The notes under the pieces: model-generated
The model's database searches: none
Seen by the model: the letters and a program-made list of their open reading frames with translations, nothing else
What the model was told of the DNA's origin: nothing
Position numbers and translations under genes: made by a program
Assembly: GCA_002709405.1 (NCBI GenBank)
Contig: PAQV01000056.1
Span: 1-64,000, forward strand
Length of the DNA stretch: 64,000 bases
Direction of reading: 5' to 3'
Source: Paracoccaceae bacterium
Lineage (GTDB): Bacteria > Pseudomonadota > Alphaproteobacteria > Rhodobacterales > Rhodobacteraceae
In this document: piece after piece, positions 25,210-34,088 of the stretch
Position numbering within the stretch: the first letter of the stretch is position 1
Layout of the letters: each line of letters begins with the position of its first letter

Positions 25210-26538
25210 CTATCCCAGGGCGGCCTCGGCCGCGGCGCCCAGGCGCAACAGGGCCTCTTCCCCGCCCGGCTTGCCCATCAGCATCACCCCGCAGGACGGC
25301 GTTCCGGTCGGCAGGGTCAGGGCGCTCAGCCCCATCAGGTTGCCGATGCGCGTGTTGCGCAGGGCCAGCAGGTTTTCCACCTTGTAATATTCCGCATCCT
25401 CGATCAGCCGCTTCAGGTTCGGCGGCAGGATCGGGGCCGACGGGATCAGCACCGCATCATAAGCCGCCGTCGCCTCGGCCCAAATCGCCCGGTAGCGCTC
25501 CAGGTCGGCCCAGGCCGCGACATAGTCGGGGGCCGAGACCTCTGCCCCCGCCCGGAACCGCTCCAGGATCTGCGGGTACATCTTCTCGGGCGCGGCCTCG
25601 ATCACGTCGCGCCACTGGCCATAGGCCTCGGGCGCATAAAGCTGGCCCGACAGGCCCATGGCATCGGCCAATGCGGGCACCTCCAGGGGGATCATCCGCG
25701 CGCCGGCCTGTTCCAGCCGCCCCCGCGCGTGATCGAAGGCCGCCGCCGGGGCGTCGCGCAGATCGTCCTGGGCCACGGTTTTCAGCACCGCAATGCGCGC
25801 CCCGCCCAGGCTGGCCCCCCGCAGGTCCGGCGCGGCCCGGCCTTCCAGCGCGGCCAGCGACTCGGCCGCGTCCTCGACCGACCGGGCCAGCGGGCCGATG
25901 GTGTCGAACTTCAGGCACAGCGGCACCACGCCCTCCAGGCTGACCCGCCCGGACGTCGTCTTCAGCCCCACCAGGTCGTTCCAGGCCGCCGGCACCCGCA
26001 CCGACCCGCCGGTGTCCGACCCGATCGCCAGGGGCGCCAGGTTGAACGCCACCGAGGCCGCCGCCCCGGACGAGGACCCGCCGGGCACCGCCTCCAGGTC
26101 GTTCACGTTGGGCGGCGTGCCCGTGACCGGGTTGTAGCCCAGCCCCGAAAACGCCAGTTCCGACAGGTGCGTCTTGCCCAGGCACACCGTGCCCTTCGCC
26201 GTGGAATTGCGCAAAACTTCGGCATCGCGGGCCGGGATGCGGTCCTTCAACAGGGCCGAGCCCGCCTCGGTCGCCACGCCGGCGCTGTCGACCAGGTCCT
26301 TCCAGCTGACCGGCACCCCGTCCAGGGACGACAGCCGCCGGCCCTCGACGGCCCGCGCGCGTGCGGCCTCGGCCTCGGCCCGGGCCCGGTCGCCGGTGAC
26401 CCGCGCATAGATCCGGTCGCGATAGGGGTGGGCGTCGATGGCCTCCAGGTATTTCTCGGTCAGATCCACCGGGTCGATGCGCCCGGCGGCGATGCCCCGG
26501 CCCAGGTCGGTTGCGCTCATCGTCAGCCAGTCGCTCAT
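25210..26538 (-). CDS. Amidase-signature family amidase
   Basis: A 442-residue amidase-signature enzyme with the Ser-cisSer-Lys triad: Lys in VSWKDLVDS near residue 75, the Gly/Ser-rich GGSSSGAAAS near 149-158, and the nucleophile Ser in DTGGSVR near 174. These enzymes hydrolyse amides or act in GatA-type transamidation. No GatB/GatC neighbours exist, so it is a stand-alone amidase of unknown substrate. The ATG at 26538 is the conserved start; it is divergent from the monooxygenase gene with 87 bases between. Confidence 0.88.
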   Translation of the reverse strand: MSDWLTMSATDLGRGIAAGRIDPVDLTEKYLEAIDAHPYRDRIYARVTGDRARAEAEAARARAVEGRRLSSLDGVPVSWKDLVDSAGVATEAGSALLKDRIPARDAEVLRNSTAKGTVCLGKTHLSELAFSGLGYNPVTGTPPNVNDLEAVPGGSSSGAAASVAFNLAPLAIGSDTGGSVRVPAAWNDLVGLKTTSGRVSLEGVVPLCLKFDTIGPLARSVEDAAESLAALEGRAAPDLRGASLGGARIAVLKTVAQDDLRDAPAAAFDHARGRLEQAGARMIPLEVPALADAMGLSGQLYAPEAYGQWRDVIEAAPEKMYPQILERFRAGAEVSAPDYVAAWADLERYRAIWAEATAAYDAVLIPSAPILPPNLKRLIEDAEYYKVENLLALRNTRIGNLMGLSALTLPTGTPSCGVMLMGKPGGEEALLRLGAAAEAALG

Positions 26539-26625
26539 GTCGGTCTTTCCTTTGCCTTCGTCGCCGCGACGGTAGCGACAGCAACGACCGTGGACAATCC
26601 CGAAGCCATCGCCATATTGCAGGCC

Positions 26626-27852
26626 ATGACGGATGATTTCGACCTGCTCATCGTGGGTGGAGGCCTGACCGGCCCCGCCCTCGCCCTGGCCGCCGCCCAG
26701 GCCGGGCTGCGCTCTGCCGTGATCGACGCCCTGCCCGCCGCGACGCTGCAGGATCCGGGGTTCGACGGCCGGTCCTATGCGCTGGCCCTGGCCTCGCAGC
26801 GGATGCTGAAGGCGCTGGGGGTCTGGGACGACGTGGCAGGCGAAGCCCAGCCGATCCTCGATATCTCGGTGTCGGACGGCCAGGTGGGCCAGGGGCCGGG
26901 GCCGTTCGGGCTGGCCTTCGATCACGCCGAAATCGAGGACGGCCCCATGGGGTTCATGTCCGAAGACCGCCACCTGCGCCCGGCCCTCCTGCGCGCCATG
27001 GCGGCCGAGCCTCGCGTGAGCGTCCTGAACGGGCTGGCGGTCACGGACCAGGCGGTCACCCCGGGCCAGGCCCGGGTCACCCTGTCGGACGGGTCCAAGC
27101 TGGCGGGACGGCTGCTGATCGGCGCCGACGGCCGGCGCAGCGGAACGGCCCGGCGGGCCGGGATCGGGCGGCTGGAATGGAGCTACGGGCAAACGGCCCT
27201 GGTCTGCGCGCTGTCCCACGAGCTGCCCCACAACGGCATCGCCCGGCAGATCTTCCTGCCCCAGGGGCCACTGGCCATCCTGCCCCTGACGGGCAAGCGG
27301 TGCTCCATCGTCTGGAGCGAGGACACAAAGCTGGCCGCCGAGATCCAGGCGATGACCCCCGACGCCTACCTCGCCGCCCTCGCCCCCCGCTTCGGAGACG
27401 TGCTGGGCGGGCTGTCCCTGGCCGGAGACCGCTTCACCTACCCGCTGAACCTGACGCTCGCCCGCCAGATGACCGGCGAGCGGCTGGCCCTTGTGGGGGA
27501 CGCCTCTCACGGAGTGCACCCGATCGCAGGCCAGGGCCTGAACGCCGGCTTCCGGGACGTCGGCGCGCTCGCCCAGGTCCTGGCCGAAGCCACCCGCCGC
27601 GGCGAAGACATCGGCGCCCCCGACGTCCTGACCCGCTACGCCCAATGGCGCCGCGCAGATACCACCAGCCTGGCCCTCGCGACGGACGCCTTCAACCGAC
27701 TGTTTTCCAACGATAACCCCCTCCTGCGCGCGGGCCGGGGCCTTGGCATGGGCCTGGTCAACGCCCTCCCCCCGCTGCGCCGCACCCTGATCAGGGAAGC
27801 CGCGGGCATCGCCGGGGACGTCCCTGACTTGCTACGTGGGAAACCACTCTGA
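26626..27852 (+). CDS. UbiH/COQ6-family FAD monooxygenase
   Basis: A 408-residue flavoprotein hydroxylase of ubiquinone synthesis. The FAD-binding GGGLTGPA is near residues 11-18, a DG motif (ADGRRSG) is near 162-168, and the family signature GDASHGVHPIAGQGLNAGF is near residues 286-304. It should hydroxylate a ring carbon of the quinone precursor at the membrane; whether it acts at C5, C6 or more than one position cannot be told. ATG at 26626 opens the conserved FAD domain. Confidence 0.88.
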   Translation: MTDDFDLLIVGGGLTGPALALAAAQAGLRSAVIDALPAATLQDPGFDGRSYALALASQRMLKALGVWDDVAGEAQPILDISVSDGQVGQGPGPFGLAFDHAEIEDGPMGFMSEDRHLRPALLRAMAAEPRVSVLNGLAVTDQAVTPGQARVTLSDGSKLAGRLLIGADGRRSGTARRAGIGRLEWSYGQTALVCALSHELPHNGIARQIFLPQGPLAILPLTGKRCSIVWSEDTKLAAEIQAMTPDAYLAALAPRFGDVLGGLSLAGDRFTYPLNLTLARQMTGERLALVGDASHGVHPIAGQGLNAGFRDVGALAQVLAEATRRGEDIGAPDVLTRYAQWRRADTTSLALATDAFNRLFSNDNPLLRAGRGLGMGLVNALPPLRRTLIREAAGIAGDVPDLLRGKPL

Positions 27853-27881
27853 CGGGATGCCATCTGGCCCGCGTCGGAATT

Positions 27882-27908
27882 GGGTATTTGTGAAGAGAAA
27901 GAAGCAGC
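27882..27908 (+). repeat. 3'-end motif, copy D
   Basis: GGGTATTT, GTG, AAGAGAAAGAAGCAG, starting 29 bases after the stop of the plus-strand monooxygenase gene and reading in its direction. It faces copy E, 84 bases further on. Confidence 0.85.
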
Positions 27909-27991
27909 AGATGGCGCCTTGCTTCAATCGGGCTCATGCACCCCCGACACCATGACCAAGGCGCGCCGGCCTTCGAATAAGAGCCGGTCTC

Positions 27992-28017
27992 CTGCTTCTT
28001 TCTCTTTGAAAATACCC
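27992..28017 (-). repeat. 3'-end motif, copy E
   Basis: Minus-strand copy ending 22 bases before the stop of the Trm112-like gene and reading in that gene's direction. With copy D it brackets the gap between two convergent genes as an inverted pair. Confidence 0.85.
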
Positions 28018-28039
28018 AAATCCGGGGCCCACCAAGGGC

Positions 28040-28228
28040 TCAGCAGTCGAGTTTGCGCGCTTCGTCCACCAACATGATCGGAATGCCGTTGCGGATCGGG
28101 AATGCCAGCTTGCCGGGCTTGGAAATCAATTCCTGGGCCGCGGCATCATATTCCAGAACCGATTGGGTGAGCGGGCAGACCAGCGCTTCAAGCATGTGGC
28201 GGTTGGCCCCGCCGGGTTCGGTGGTCAT
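28040..28228 (-). CDS. Trm112-like small protein
   Basis: A 62-residue Trm112/YcaR family protein ([16 protein letters not shown], then [13 protein letters not shown]). Eukaryotic and archaeal Trm112 activates methyltransferases; bacterial members are small partners of unclear role. Two Cys remain (in VCPL and at the C-terminus), fewer than in the zinc-binding members. Its start overlaps the LON gene stop by four bases (ATGA), so the two are translationally coupled. Confidence 0.88.
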   Translation of the reverse strand: MTTEPGGANRHMLEALVCPLTQSVLEYDAAAQELISKPGKLAFPIRNGIPIMLVDEARKLDC

Positions 28229-28869
28229 TGCAAGGTCTCCTCGGCCCCGCCGCGCAGGGTGAATTCGATCAGTGTCACAAGTGTCTCGCGCCGGGTCGAC
28301 AGCGAGGGTGCTTCCAGCAGGGCCTGCTTGTCTTCGGCGTCGAAGTCCAGCAGCATCGAGAGCGAGTTGATCAGCAGCTCGTCCTCGGCCTCTTTCAGCG
28401 TGTCCCAGTCGGTGCTCAGCTTTTGCGAGGCGAAGAACCGTTCCAGCAGGCCCAGGAAGGCCTTGCGGTCGAACTGGGTGTCCTTTTCCGGCGCGCCAAG
28501 ATCGCGGTCGAACCCGGCCCAGTCGACCTCGCAGCGGCGATAGGGCGTGAAGCCCTGCACCTCCTGGCGCACCCGGAACCGCGACACGCCTGTCAGGGTG
28601 ATCAGGTAGCGCCCGTCCTCGGTTTCCGAGAACTGGGTGATCCGCCCGGCACAGCCAATGGTATAAAGCCCGCTGCCCTCTTCACGCCCGGGTATCGTGT
28701 TCGGCTGCACCATGCCGATCAGCCGTTCCCGCGTTTTCAGCGCGTCTTCCAGCATCTGCAGGTAGCGCGGTTCAAAGATGTGCAACGGCAGGCGCGACCG
28801 GGGCAGCAGCAGCGCCCCGGGCAGGGGAAAGACGGCAAGGGTCTCGGGCAGGTCCGCGGGCTTGATCAT
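28225..28869 (-). CDS. LON substrate-binding domain protein
   Basis: A 214-residue protein consisting of the N-terminal (PUA-like) domain of Lon protease alone, with [23 protein letters not shown] at the start (about residues 14-36). There is no ATPase or protease part. Stand-alone LON-domain proteins are common, but their job is unknown. It overlaps the Trm112-like gene and follows the thioredoxin gene by 27 bases on the same strand, which makes a three-gene transcription unit likely. Confidence 0.88.
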   Translation of the reverse strand: MIKPADLPETLAVFPLPGALLLPRSRLPLHIFEPRYLQMLEDALKTRERLIGMVQPNTIPGREEGSGLYTIGCAGRITQFSETEDGRYLITLTGVSRFRVRQEVQGFTPYRRCEVDWAGFDRDLGAPEKDTQFDRKAFLGLLERFFASQKLSTDWDTLKEAEDELLINSLSMLLDFDAEDKQALLEAPSLSTRRETLVTLIEFTLRGGAEETLQ

Positions 28870-28896
28870 GATCGCAAACCTAGCCCTCCGGACCGC

Positions 28897-29817
28897 TCAG
28901 GCAAATATCATCGAGCTCAATTTCCGGCGCCCGTTCAGCACCACCGGATCATTGGGCTTGAGCGCGTCGAAGATCGTGAACAGCTGCGCCTTGGCCGCCC
29001 CCTCGTTCCACTCGCGGTCACGCCGGAAGAGGGTCAGCAGCTGGTCCACCGCCTCCTCGACCTTGCCGTTGGCATGCAGCGCCAAAGCCAGGTCATAGCG
29101 CGCCTGGTGGTTGTCGGGATCAGCCTCGACCGCCGCCATCAGCTCGCCCAGGGGGCCCGCCCCGGCCGCCTGTTTCGCCAGCTCCAGCTGGGCATGGGCG
29201 GCCTCCAGCGGCGCCGAATCGGAAATCTCGGCCGGAGCGCCATTCAGCACCGCCTCGGCCTGGTCCAGGTCATCCATCGCGATATGCGCCCGCACCAGCC
29301 CGCCATAGGCCGCCGCATGGGTCGGCTCCTCGCCCAGCACCGCCGCAAAGGTCTGCGCCGCGTCCACCGCCGCGCCCTCGGCCAGCATCGCCTCGGCCGC
29401 CTCGACCGCATCATCCAGACCCGCACCCGGAGCCTCGCCGCCCGCGGCCGCGATCACCCGTTCCACGAAGGCATCGATCTCTGATCCGGGCAAGGCCCCC
29501 TGGAACCCGTCCACCGGCTGGCCCTGCCAGAAGGCATAGACCGTCGGGATCGACTGGATCTGCAGCTGCCCCGACAGCATCTGGTTCTCGTCGACATTGA
29601 TCTTGACCATCTTGACCGCGCCCTTGGCCCCGGCCACGGCCTTTTCCAACGCCGGTCCCAGCGTCTTGCACGGCCCGCACCAGGGGGCCCAGAAATCGAC
29701 GATCACCGGCACGGTCTGCGACTGTTCGACCACGTCGGCCATGAAGGTCGCTTCGCTGCTGTCCTTGATCAGGTCTTCGGCAGGGGCGCCCCCGGCGCCG
29801 GACATCAAATCCATCAT
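28897..29817 (-). CDS. Thioredoxin-domain co-chaperone (CnoX/YbbN type)
   Basis: A 306-residue protein: thioredoxin fold at residues about 20-130 with the intact active site WCGPC (near 46-50), then a helical tetratricopeptide-like region from about 140 to the end. This is the CnoX/YbbN layout, a holdase that protects proteins from oxidation and passes them to GroEL or DnaK. An intact CxxC suggests redox activity as well. Start at 29817 with GGAGAG seven bases before. Confidence 0.88.
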   Translation of the reverse strand: MMDLMSGAGGAPAEDLIKDSSEATFMADVVEQSQTVPVIVDFWAPWCGPCKTLGPALEKAVAGAKGAVKMVKINVDENQMLSGQLQIQSIPTVYAFWQGQPVDGFQGALPGSEIDAFVERVIAAAGGEAPGAGLDDAVEAAEAMLAEGAAVDAAQTFAAVLGEEPTHAAAYGGLVRAHIAMDDLDQAEAVLNGAPAEISDSAPLEAAHAQLELAKQAAGAGPLGELMAAVEADPDNHQARYDLALALHANGKVEEAVDQLLTLFRRDREWNEGAAKAQLFTIFDALKPNDPVVLNGRRKLSSMIFA

Positions 29818-29890
29818 GAGCGTTCTCTCCTTCGCGCTTGCCCCCTATATGCAGGTGACGGGCGTGGAAACCAAGGGGCGGGTGCACCGA

Positions 29891-30442
29891 ATGGCCTGGG
29901 ATCTCTTTGCACTATCCGAACGGGCCATGGCCATGGACGATGCCGCCTGGGCCCGCCATGCCAGCCCGGCCTCTGTCTGGTCGCGCTTCACCGTCGTGCC
30001 CCTGCTCAGCCTGGCCATCCTGTCCCGCGCCTGGCTGGGCGCCTGGGCCCTTGTGCCCGTTGCCCTGGTGCTGGCCTGGACCTGGGCCAACCCCCGCCTG
30101 TTCCCCGCCCCCGCCGACCGCACCAGCTGGGCCGCCCGGGGCACCGGCGGAGAACGCCTGTACCTCAACCGCGCCACCCGCCCGGTGCCCGCCCATCACG
30201 CCCGCTGGATCCGGGCCCTGGCGACCCTGTCGGCCCTTGGGCTTTTGCCCTGGGCCTGGGGGCTCTGGACCATGCAGCCCTGGCCCACCCTCTTCGGCAT
30301 GGCCCTGATCATGGGCGGCAAGGCCTGGTGCGTCGACCGCATGGCCTGGATGTATGACGACATGATGCGCGAGAAACCGGACGCCGAAGCCACCCGGAGG
30401 CCTCAAAGACTGGTGCTGATGAAGGCGATCAGGAAGTCATAG
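29891..30442 (+). CDS. DUF6653 family membrane protein
   Basis: A 183-residue protein with two hydrophobic hairpins (about residues 32-60 and 108-145). It fits the DUF6653 pattern: RHASPASVWSRF near the N-terminus, then WANPRLFPAP and RGTGGERLYL. Function unknown. ATG at 29891 has GGGGCGGG upstream; an earlier in-frame ATG at 29816 is possible. Its 3' end overlaps the convergent gene's 3' end by 40 bases. Confidence 0.72.
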   Translation: MAWDLFALSERAMAMDDAAWARHASPASVWSRFTVVPLLSLAILSRAWLGAWALVPVALVLAWTWANPRLFPAPADRTSWAARGTGGERLYLNRATRPVPAHHARWIRALATLSALGLLPWAWGLWTMQPWPTLFGMALIMGGKAWCVDRMAWMYDDMMREKPDAEATRRPQRLVLMKAIRKS

Positions 30443-30918
30443 ACCTCCTCTCCCAGCGGGGTCAGCACGACCGTCCAGCACCCCGTCACGTCCTCGTGCA
30501 GGTCCTGGATTCGGGCCAGCTCCTCTGGGTTTTCGGTCACCGACAGCACGCCAAGCTCGTCCAGCCGCAGCAGCCGCGCCGTTTCCGCTTCCAGGCCGGG
30601 ATAGTCGCAGGTGTTAAGGGTAGAGTCGGCCCGTTCCAGCACCGTGGCGATGTCCTCGCCATTCATGTCCGCAAGGGCCGCGCGCACCGGTCCGGACGGG
30701 ACCTGGCCGATTTCCTTTTCTAATTCGACTTTCAGATCGCCAATTTCGATGACATTCGCCCGGCCCATCAATTCCGGCACCGAATCCACCGCTGTGGTCA
30801 CCGGCTCCAGGAAGAACCACAACAGGAAAGCCGCGAAACAGGGCCAGACGAGCCCGCCGATGAATTCCAGCACGGCAATGACCACATCCTTGCCGTTGGT
30901 TGCCGCGTCCTCTGCCAT
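30403..30918 (-). CDS. Hypothetical protein with one membrane span
   Basis: About 171 residues, not recognised. A single hydrophobic segment lies at about residues 12-38 (VLEFIGGLVWPCFAAFLLWF); the rest is soluble, acidic and probably cytoplasmic, ending in a compact region with LDELGVLSVTENPEEL. ATG at 30918 is preferred over 30966 because a GGGGCGGAG site precedes it, though spacing is short. It overlaps the DUF6653 gene tail to tail by 40 bases. Confidence 0.7.
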   Translation of the reverse strand: MAEDAATNGKDVVIAVLEFIGGLVWPCFAAFLLWFFLEPVTTAVDSVPELMGRANVIEIGDLKVELEKEIGQVPSGPVRAALADMNGEDIATVLERADSTLNTCDYPGLEAETARLLRLDELGVLSVTENPEELARIQDLHEDVTGCWTVVLTPLGEEVYDFLIAFISTSL

Positions 30919-31050
30919 GGCTCCGCCCCTGCCCGTTGCAGGAGGGATGCTAGCACGCCGGGTCATCGCCCCCTAGCGCGCTCTCTGCCCCCGGCCGGTC
31001 TGCCCCGGCCGAAAGCCCGTTCTTCAGTCGTTCGTCACGCGGCCGTCAGA

Positions 31051-31242
31051 TCACGCCGGCGGCAGCGGAGCACAGACCAGGGCGCCGCTTTCCAGCGTCG
31101 ACAGGACATAGCCTGCCGAACAGGTCGGCTCTCCGGCTTTGCCTTCGTAGATCGGTTGCAGGTAGACCGGCTCGGGTTCCGGCTGGGCACAGGCGGCGAC
31201 GGTCAGCGCCAGACCAGCGGCGGCAATGTGGAACGGTTTCAT
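31051..31242 (-). CDS. Small predicted lipoprotein
   Basis: A 63-residue protein with a signal peptide and the lipobox VAAC at about residues 16-19. The mature part is about 45 residues with two more Cys (PTCSAGY and LVCAPL) that could form a disulfide. No family recognised. It stands alone with about 130 bases on either side. Confidence 0.7.
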   Translation of the reverse strand: MKPFHIAAAGLALTVAACAQPEPEPVYLQPIYEGKAGEPTCSAGYVLSTLESGALVCAPLPPA

Positions 31243-31381
31243 GTCTGGTTTCCCCCGTTTGGTTGCATGTGGGCCAAAGCCTAGGGCAGATCCGGGCGCT
31301 GCCAACCGGGCGTCCCCCGGGCCGGGCCCCGTCGGCAAGGGACAGCCGGTTTGATGCCGCGCTGCCCCCGGGATGAGCGGT

Positions 31382-31837
31382 TCAGCCCTGCTCGCGAGGG
31401 GGAAGGCGGCGTATCTGGAACCCGGTCTTGCTCTGCTCGAACCCTGCCGCGCGGTAAAACCCCAGGGTCGAGTCCCGTTGCGATCCGGTCATCAGCATGA
31501 CCTTGTAGCACCCCGCCGCCCAGGCGCGGCGGGCGACCTCGGCCAGCATCGCCTTGCCGATGCCCTGCCCGCGGTGGTCGGCATGGGTGACGACGTTTTC
31601 CACCAGCACATAGGGCGCGCCGCCCCGGGTCAGGTTGGGCACAAGGATCATCGTGACCGAGCCGACAATGGCGTCTCCCCTGGTCGCCACGAGGATGCCG
31701 CTGCCGGGATAGGCCCCGATCCGGTCGAAATTCTTTAGCGCCGTGGAGACATCGCAGGGCGCGTCCTCGGGGCTCAGATGGCGGTACAGGCCCAGCAAGG
31801 CTGGCACCTCGTCGCGCAAGGCCATCCTGATGTCCAT
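31382..31837 (-). CDS. GNAT family N-acetyltransferase
   Basis: A 151-residue acetyltransferase with the acetyl-CoA motif HRGQGIGKAML near residues 88-98 and the C-terminal FYRAAGF. Substrate unknown; GNAT enzymes acetylate amines on proteins, amino acids or antibiotics. ATG at 31837 chosen because GAGAGGTGA precedes it. Confidence 0.88.
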   Translation of the reverse strand: MDIRMALRDEVPALLGLYRHLSPEDAPCDVSTALKNFDRIGAYPGSGILVATRGDAIVGSVTMILVPNLTRGGAPYVLVENVVTHADHRGQGIGKAMLAEVARRAWAAGCYKVMLMTGSQRDSTLGFYRAAGFEQSKTGFQIRRLPPREQG

Positions 31838-32183
31838 CGTGTCACCTCTCACCCTATGCACCTGTCACCTACCGCCGCGAACCGACTGGACCTCATCCTT
31901 TCAGGCGCAGGGTCGCGGGGCGGGCGGAAGCTGCTCACCCGATACCCCCGCCCCCAAAACCGCGAAACAACCGGGGCCTGTCCCCTCGGTCACCAAGGGC
32001 AGCGCGGGTGCGCGGGGTGGGTGGGCGGGAGCGCTCCCGCGCTGCCCGGCCCGCCACACCGCGCACCCACCAGGCAAACGCCGATACCCTAACAAGACGT
32101 AAATCCGCCCCTGTAACCCATTGGAATCCCTCACCCGGCGCGATGTCCCACGCGTGGGACATCCGCGGGGTCACAGGTCGGCG
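31838..32183. other. Intergenic region between GNAT and exonuclease III genes
   Basis: About 346 bases with no credible gene. It holds the GNAT leader on the minus strand at its left end, a Cys/Pro-biased GC-rich middle, and the second copy of the palindrome repeat at its right end (32084-32162). Confidence 0.6.
32084..32162. repeat. 78-bp intergenic repeat with palindrome (copy 2)
   Basis: Begins ATACCCTAAC and ends in ATGTCCCACGCGTGGGACAT, here a perfect 20-bp palindrome at 32143-32162. It has the same spacing as copy 1 (60 bases from the start of the conserved part to the palindrome). It lies 22 bases beyond the exonuclease III stop on the minus strand. Confidence 0.8.
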
Positions 32184-32972
32184 TCACAGGTCGAAGGTCG
32201 CAAAAACCGGCACGTGATCCGAAGGCTTTTCCCACCCCCGAACGGCCCGCAGGATCCGGCTGGAATGGCCCGCATTCGAAATGTCCGGAGTCGCCCAGAC
32301 ATGATCCAGCCGCCGCCCCTTGTCCGCCGCATCCCAGTCCGGAGACCGGTAGGACCACCACGAATAGAGGTTCCCCTCGGGCAGATCCTGCCGGGTGATG
32401 TCCACCCATTTGCCGGCCTCCTGGGTCTCGGCCAGGTGCTCAACCTCGATCGGCGTGTGGCTGACCACCTTCAGCAACTGCTTGTGATTCCACACGTCAT
32501 CCTTGCGCGGGGCAATGTTCAGATCGCCCACCAGGATCGCCTTCTCGGGCGTCTCCGCGCGGAACCAGTCCCGCATGTCGGTCAGGTAGTCCAGCTTCTG
32601 CCCGAATTTCTCGTTCACCTCGCGGTCCGGCTTGTCGCCCCCCGCCGGCACGTAGAAATTGTGGATCGTCACCCCGTTTTCCAGCCGCGCCGCGATGTGG
32701 CGGGCATGGCCGAGCCCGGCGAAATCCTTGTCGCCCGCCTCTTCGATCGGCAGCTTCGACAGGATCGCAACCCCGTTATAGCCCTTCTCTCCCCGCGCCA
32801 CCATGTGGGTGTACCCCAGAGCCTCGAACAGCCCCACCGGGATCTTCTCGACCGGGGACTTGCATTCCTGCAGGCACAGCACGTCGGGCGCCTCGTCCCG
32901 CATCAGCTGCGTGACCAGGCCCGCGCGCAGGCGGACCGAATTGATGTTCCAGGTGGCGATGGTGAAAGGCAT
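32184..32972 (-). CDS. xth: Exonuclease III family AP endonuclease
   Basis: A 262-residue exodeoxyribonuclease III, which nicks DNA at abasic sites and degrades 3' ends. Motifs in order: TWNINSVR (7-14), LQECK (34-38), the VGDLNIAP loop near residue 150, and the closing SDHVPV near 253-258. The length is typical. ATG at 32972; the longer open frame upstream is not conserved-looking. Confidence 0.93.
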   Translation of the reverse strand: MPFTIATWNINSVRLRAGLVTQLMRDEAPDVLCLQECKSPVEKIPVGLFEALGYTHMVARGEKGYNGVAILSKLPIEEAGDKDFAGLGHARHIAARLENGVTIHNFYVPAGGDKPDREVNEKFGQKLDYLTDMRDWFRAETPEKAILVGDLNIAPRKDDVWNHKQLLKVVSHTPIEVEHLAETQEAGKWVDITRQDLPEGNLYSWWSYRSPDWDAADKGRRLDHVWATPDISNAGHSSRILRAVRGWEKPSDHVPVFATFDL

Positions 32973-33112
32973 GGGAGGTCTCCGGAAAAGCCCCCCTGCC
33001 CTACCGCAGGACGCGGACCTTTCCAACCGGCTTGACGCCCCCCCGGCGCCAGCCCGCCCGTGCCATTCAGGACAGGTGATGGCGCCACTATGACACAGCC
33101 TGCCGGACCACG

Positions 33113-33139
33113 AAAAAAGGCCGGGCACTAAGCCCGGCC
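33113..33139 (-). terminator. Intrinsic terminator of the response-regulator gene
   Basis: On the minus strand GGCCGGGC, loop TTAGT, GCCCGGCC is followed directly by TTTTTT (33113-33118). A classical rho-independent terminator about 100 bases past the regulator's stop. Confidence 0.88.
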
Positions 33140-33238
33140 AGGTCCAACAGGGAGGTACATGCCAATACCCGGGCATGCGCGGGTTCCCTATAAATTACAC
33201 TAAAATTGCTACCAATTCCTTAATCAATACGTAGCACT

Positions 33239-33925
33239 TTAGGCGACAAGGCGATATCCACCACTTTCTGTGACCAAAAGGCGCGCATTTGACGGATCCG
33301 GCTCAATTTTCTGGCGCAACCTGTAGATGTGCGTTTCCAGCGTATGTGTCGTCACACCTGCATTATATCCCCAGACCTCGTGCAGCAGCACGTCGCGGGC
33401 CACCACGCCGTCGGTCGAGCGATAGAGGAACTTGAGGATATTGGTCTCTTTCTCGGTCAGGCGAATCTTGCGGTCGTCCTCGGTGATCAGCAGCTTCATC
33501 GAGGGCTTGAACGTGTAGGGCCCAAGCTGGAAAACCGCGTCTTCGGATTGCTCGTGCTGGCGCAGCTGGGCGCGGATCCGGGCCAGCAGCACCGGGAACT
33601 TGAACGGTTTGGTCACGTAGTCATTCGCGCCTGCGTCCAGGCCAAGGATCGTATCGGCATCGCTGTCATGTCCGGTCAGCATCAGGATCGGCGCCTTGAC
33701 CCCCTGCTTGCGCATCAGGCGGCACAATTCGCGCCCGTCGGTGTCCGGCAGCCCCACATCAAGAATGATCAGGTCGTACAGGGCCTCTTTCGCGCGTTCC
33801 ATCGCGCTGTGACCGTCGCCGGCCTCGAAGACGTCGAAATCCTCGGTCATGACCAGCTGCTCGCTCAGCGCGTCGCGCAGGTCGTCGTCATCGTCCACGA
33901 GCAGAATTTTCTTCAGCTGAGCCAT
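33239..33925 (-). CDS. OmpR/PhoB-family response regulator
   Basis: A 228-residue two-domain regulator. Receiver: acidic pocket DDDDD at 11-15, phospho-acceptor Asp56 (LILDVG), Thr84 and Lys106. DNA-binding winged helix at about 132-228 (LTEKETNILKFL, LETHIYRLRQKI). The first residues, MAQLKKILLVDDD, recall the essential CenR-type regulator of Rhodobacter, but that name is not certain. No histidine kinase gene is adjacent, so it is an orphan here. ATG at 33925 chosen. Confidence 0.9.
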   Translation of the reverse strand: MAQLKKILLVDDDDDLRDALSEQLVMTEDFDVFEAGDGHSAMERAKEALYDLIILDVGLPDTDGRELCRLMRKQGVKAPILMLTGHDSDADTILGLDAGANDYVTKPFKFPVLLARIRAQLRQHEQSEDAVFQLGPYTFKPSMKLLITEDDRKIRLTEKETNILKFLYRSTDGVVARDVLLHEVWGYNAGVTTHTLETHIYRLRQKIEPDPSNARLLVTESGGYRLVA

Positions 33926-34088
33926 GATGTGTTCTCCTGTTTGATACCCAGATGGAAGCCCTTGGCAGCAGGGCAAGATTTCCTGCAAAGGCCTCACGCC
34001 GTCGTGTGCACTGCGTGGGTTTTGTTTCACTTCCGTTGCATTATGGCGTAGCTGAAAGCGCGAAATCAGATCTGCTTGGTGGCTCGCC

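Noticed and set aside
33180-33240. AT-rich patch after the response-regulator gene as a promoter
   Set aside because: It is the 3' untranslated part between the stop and the terminator; no divergent gene needs a promoter there.
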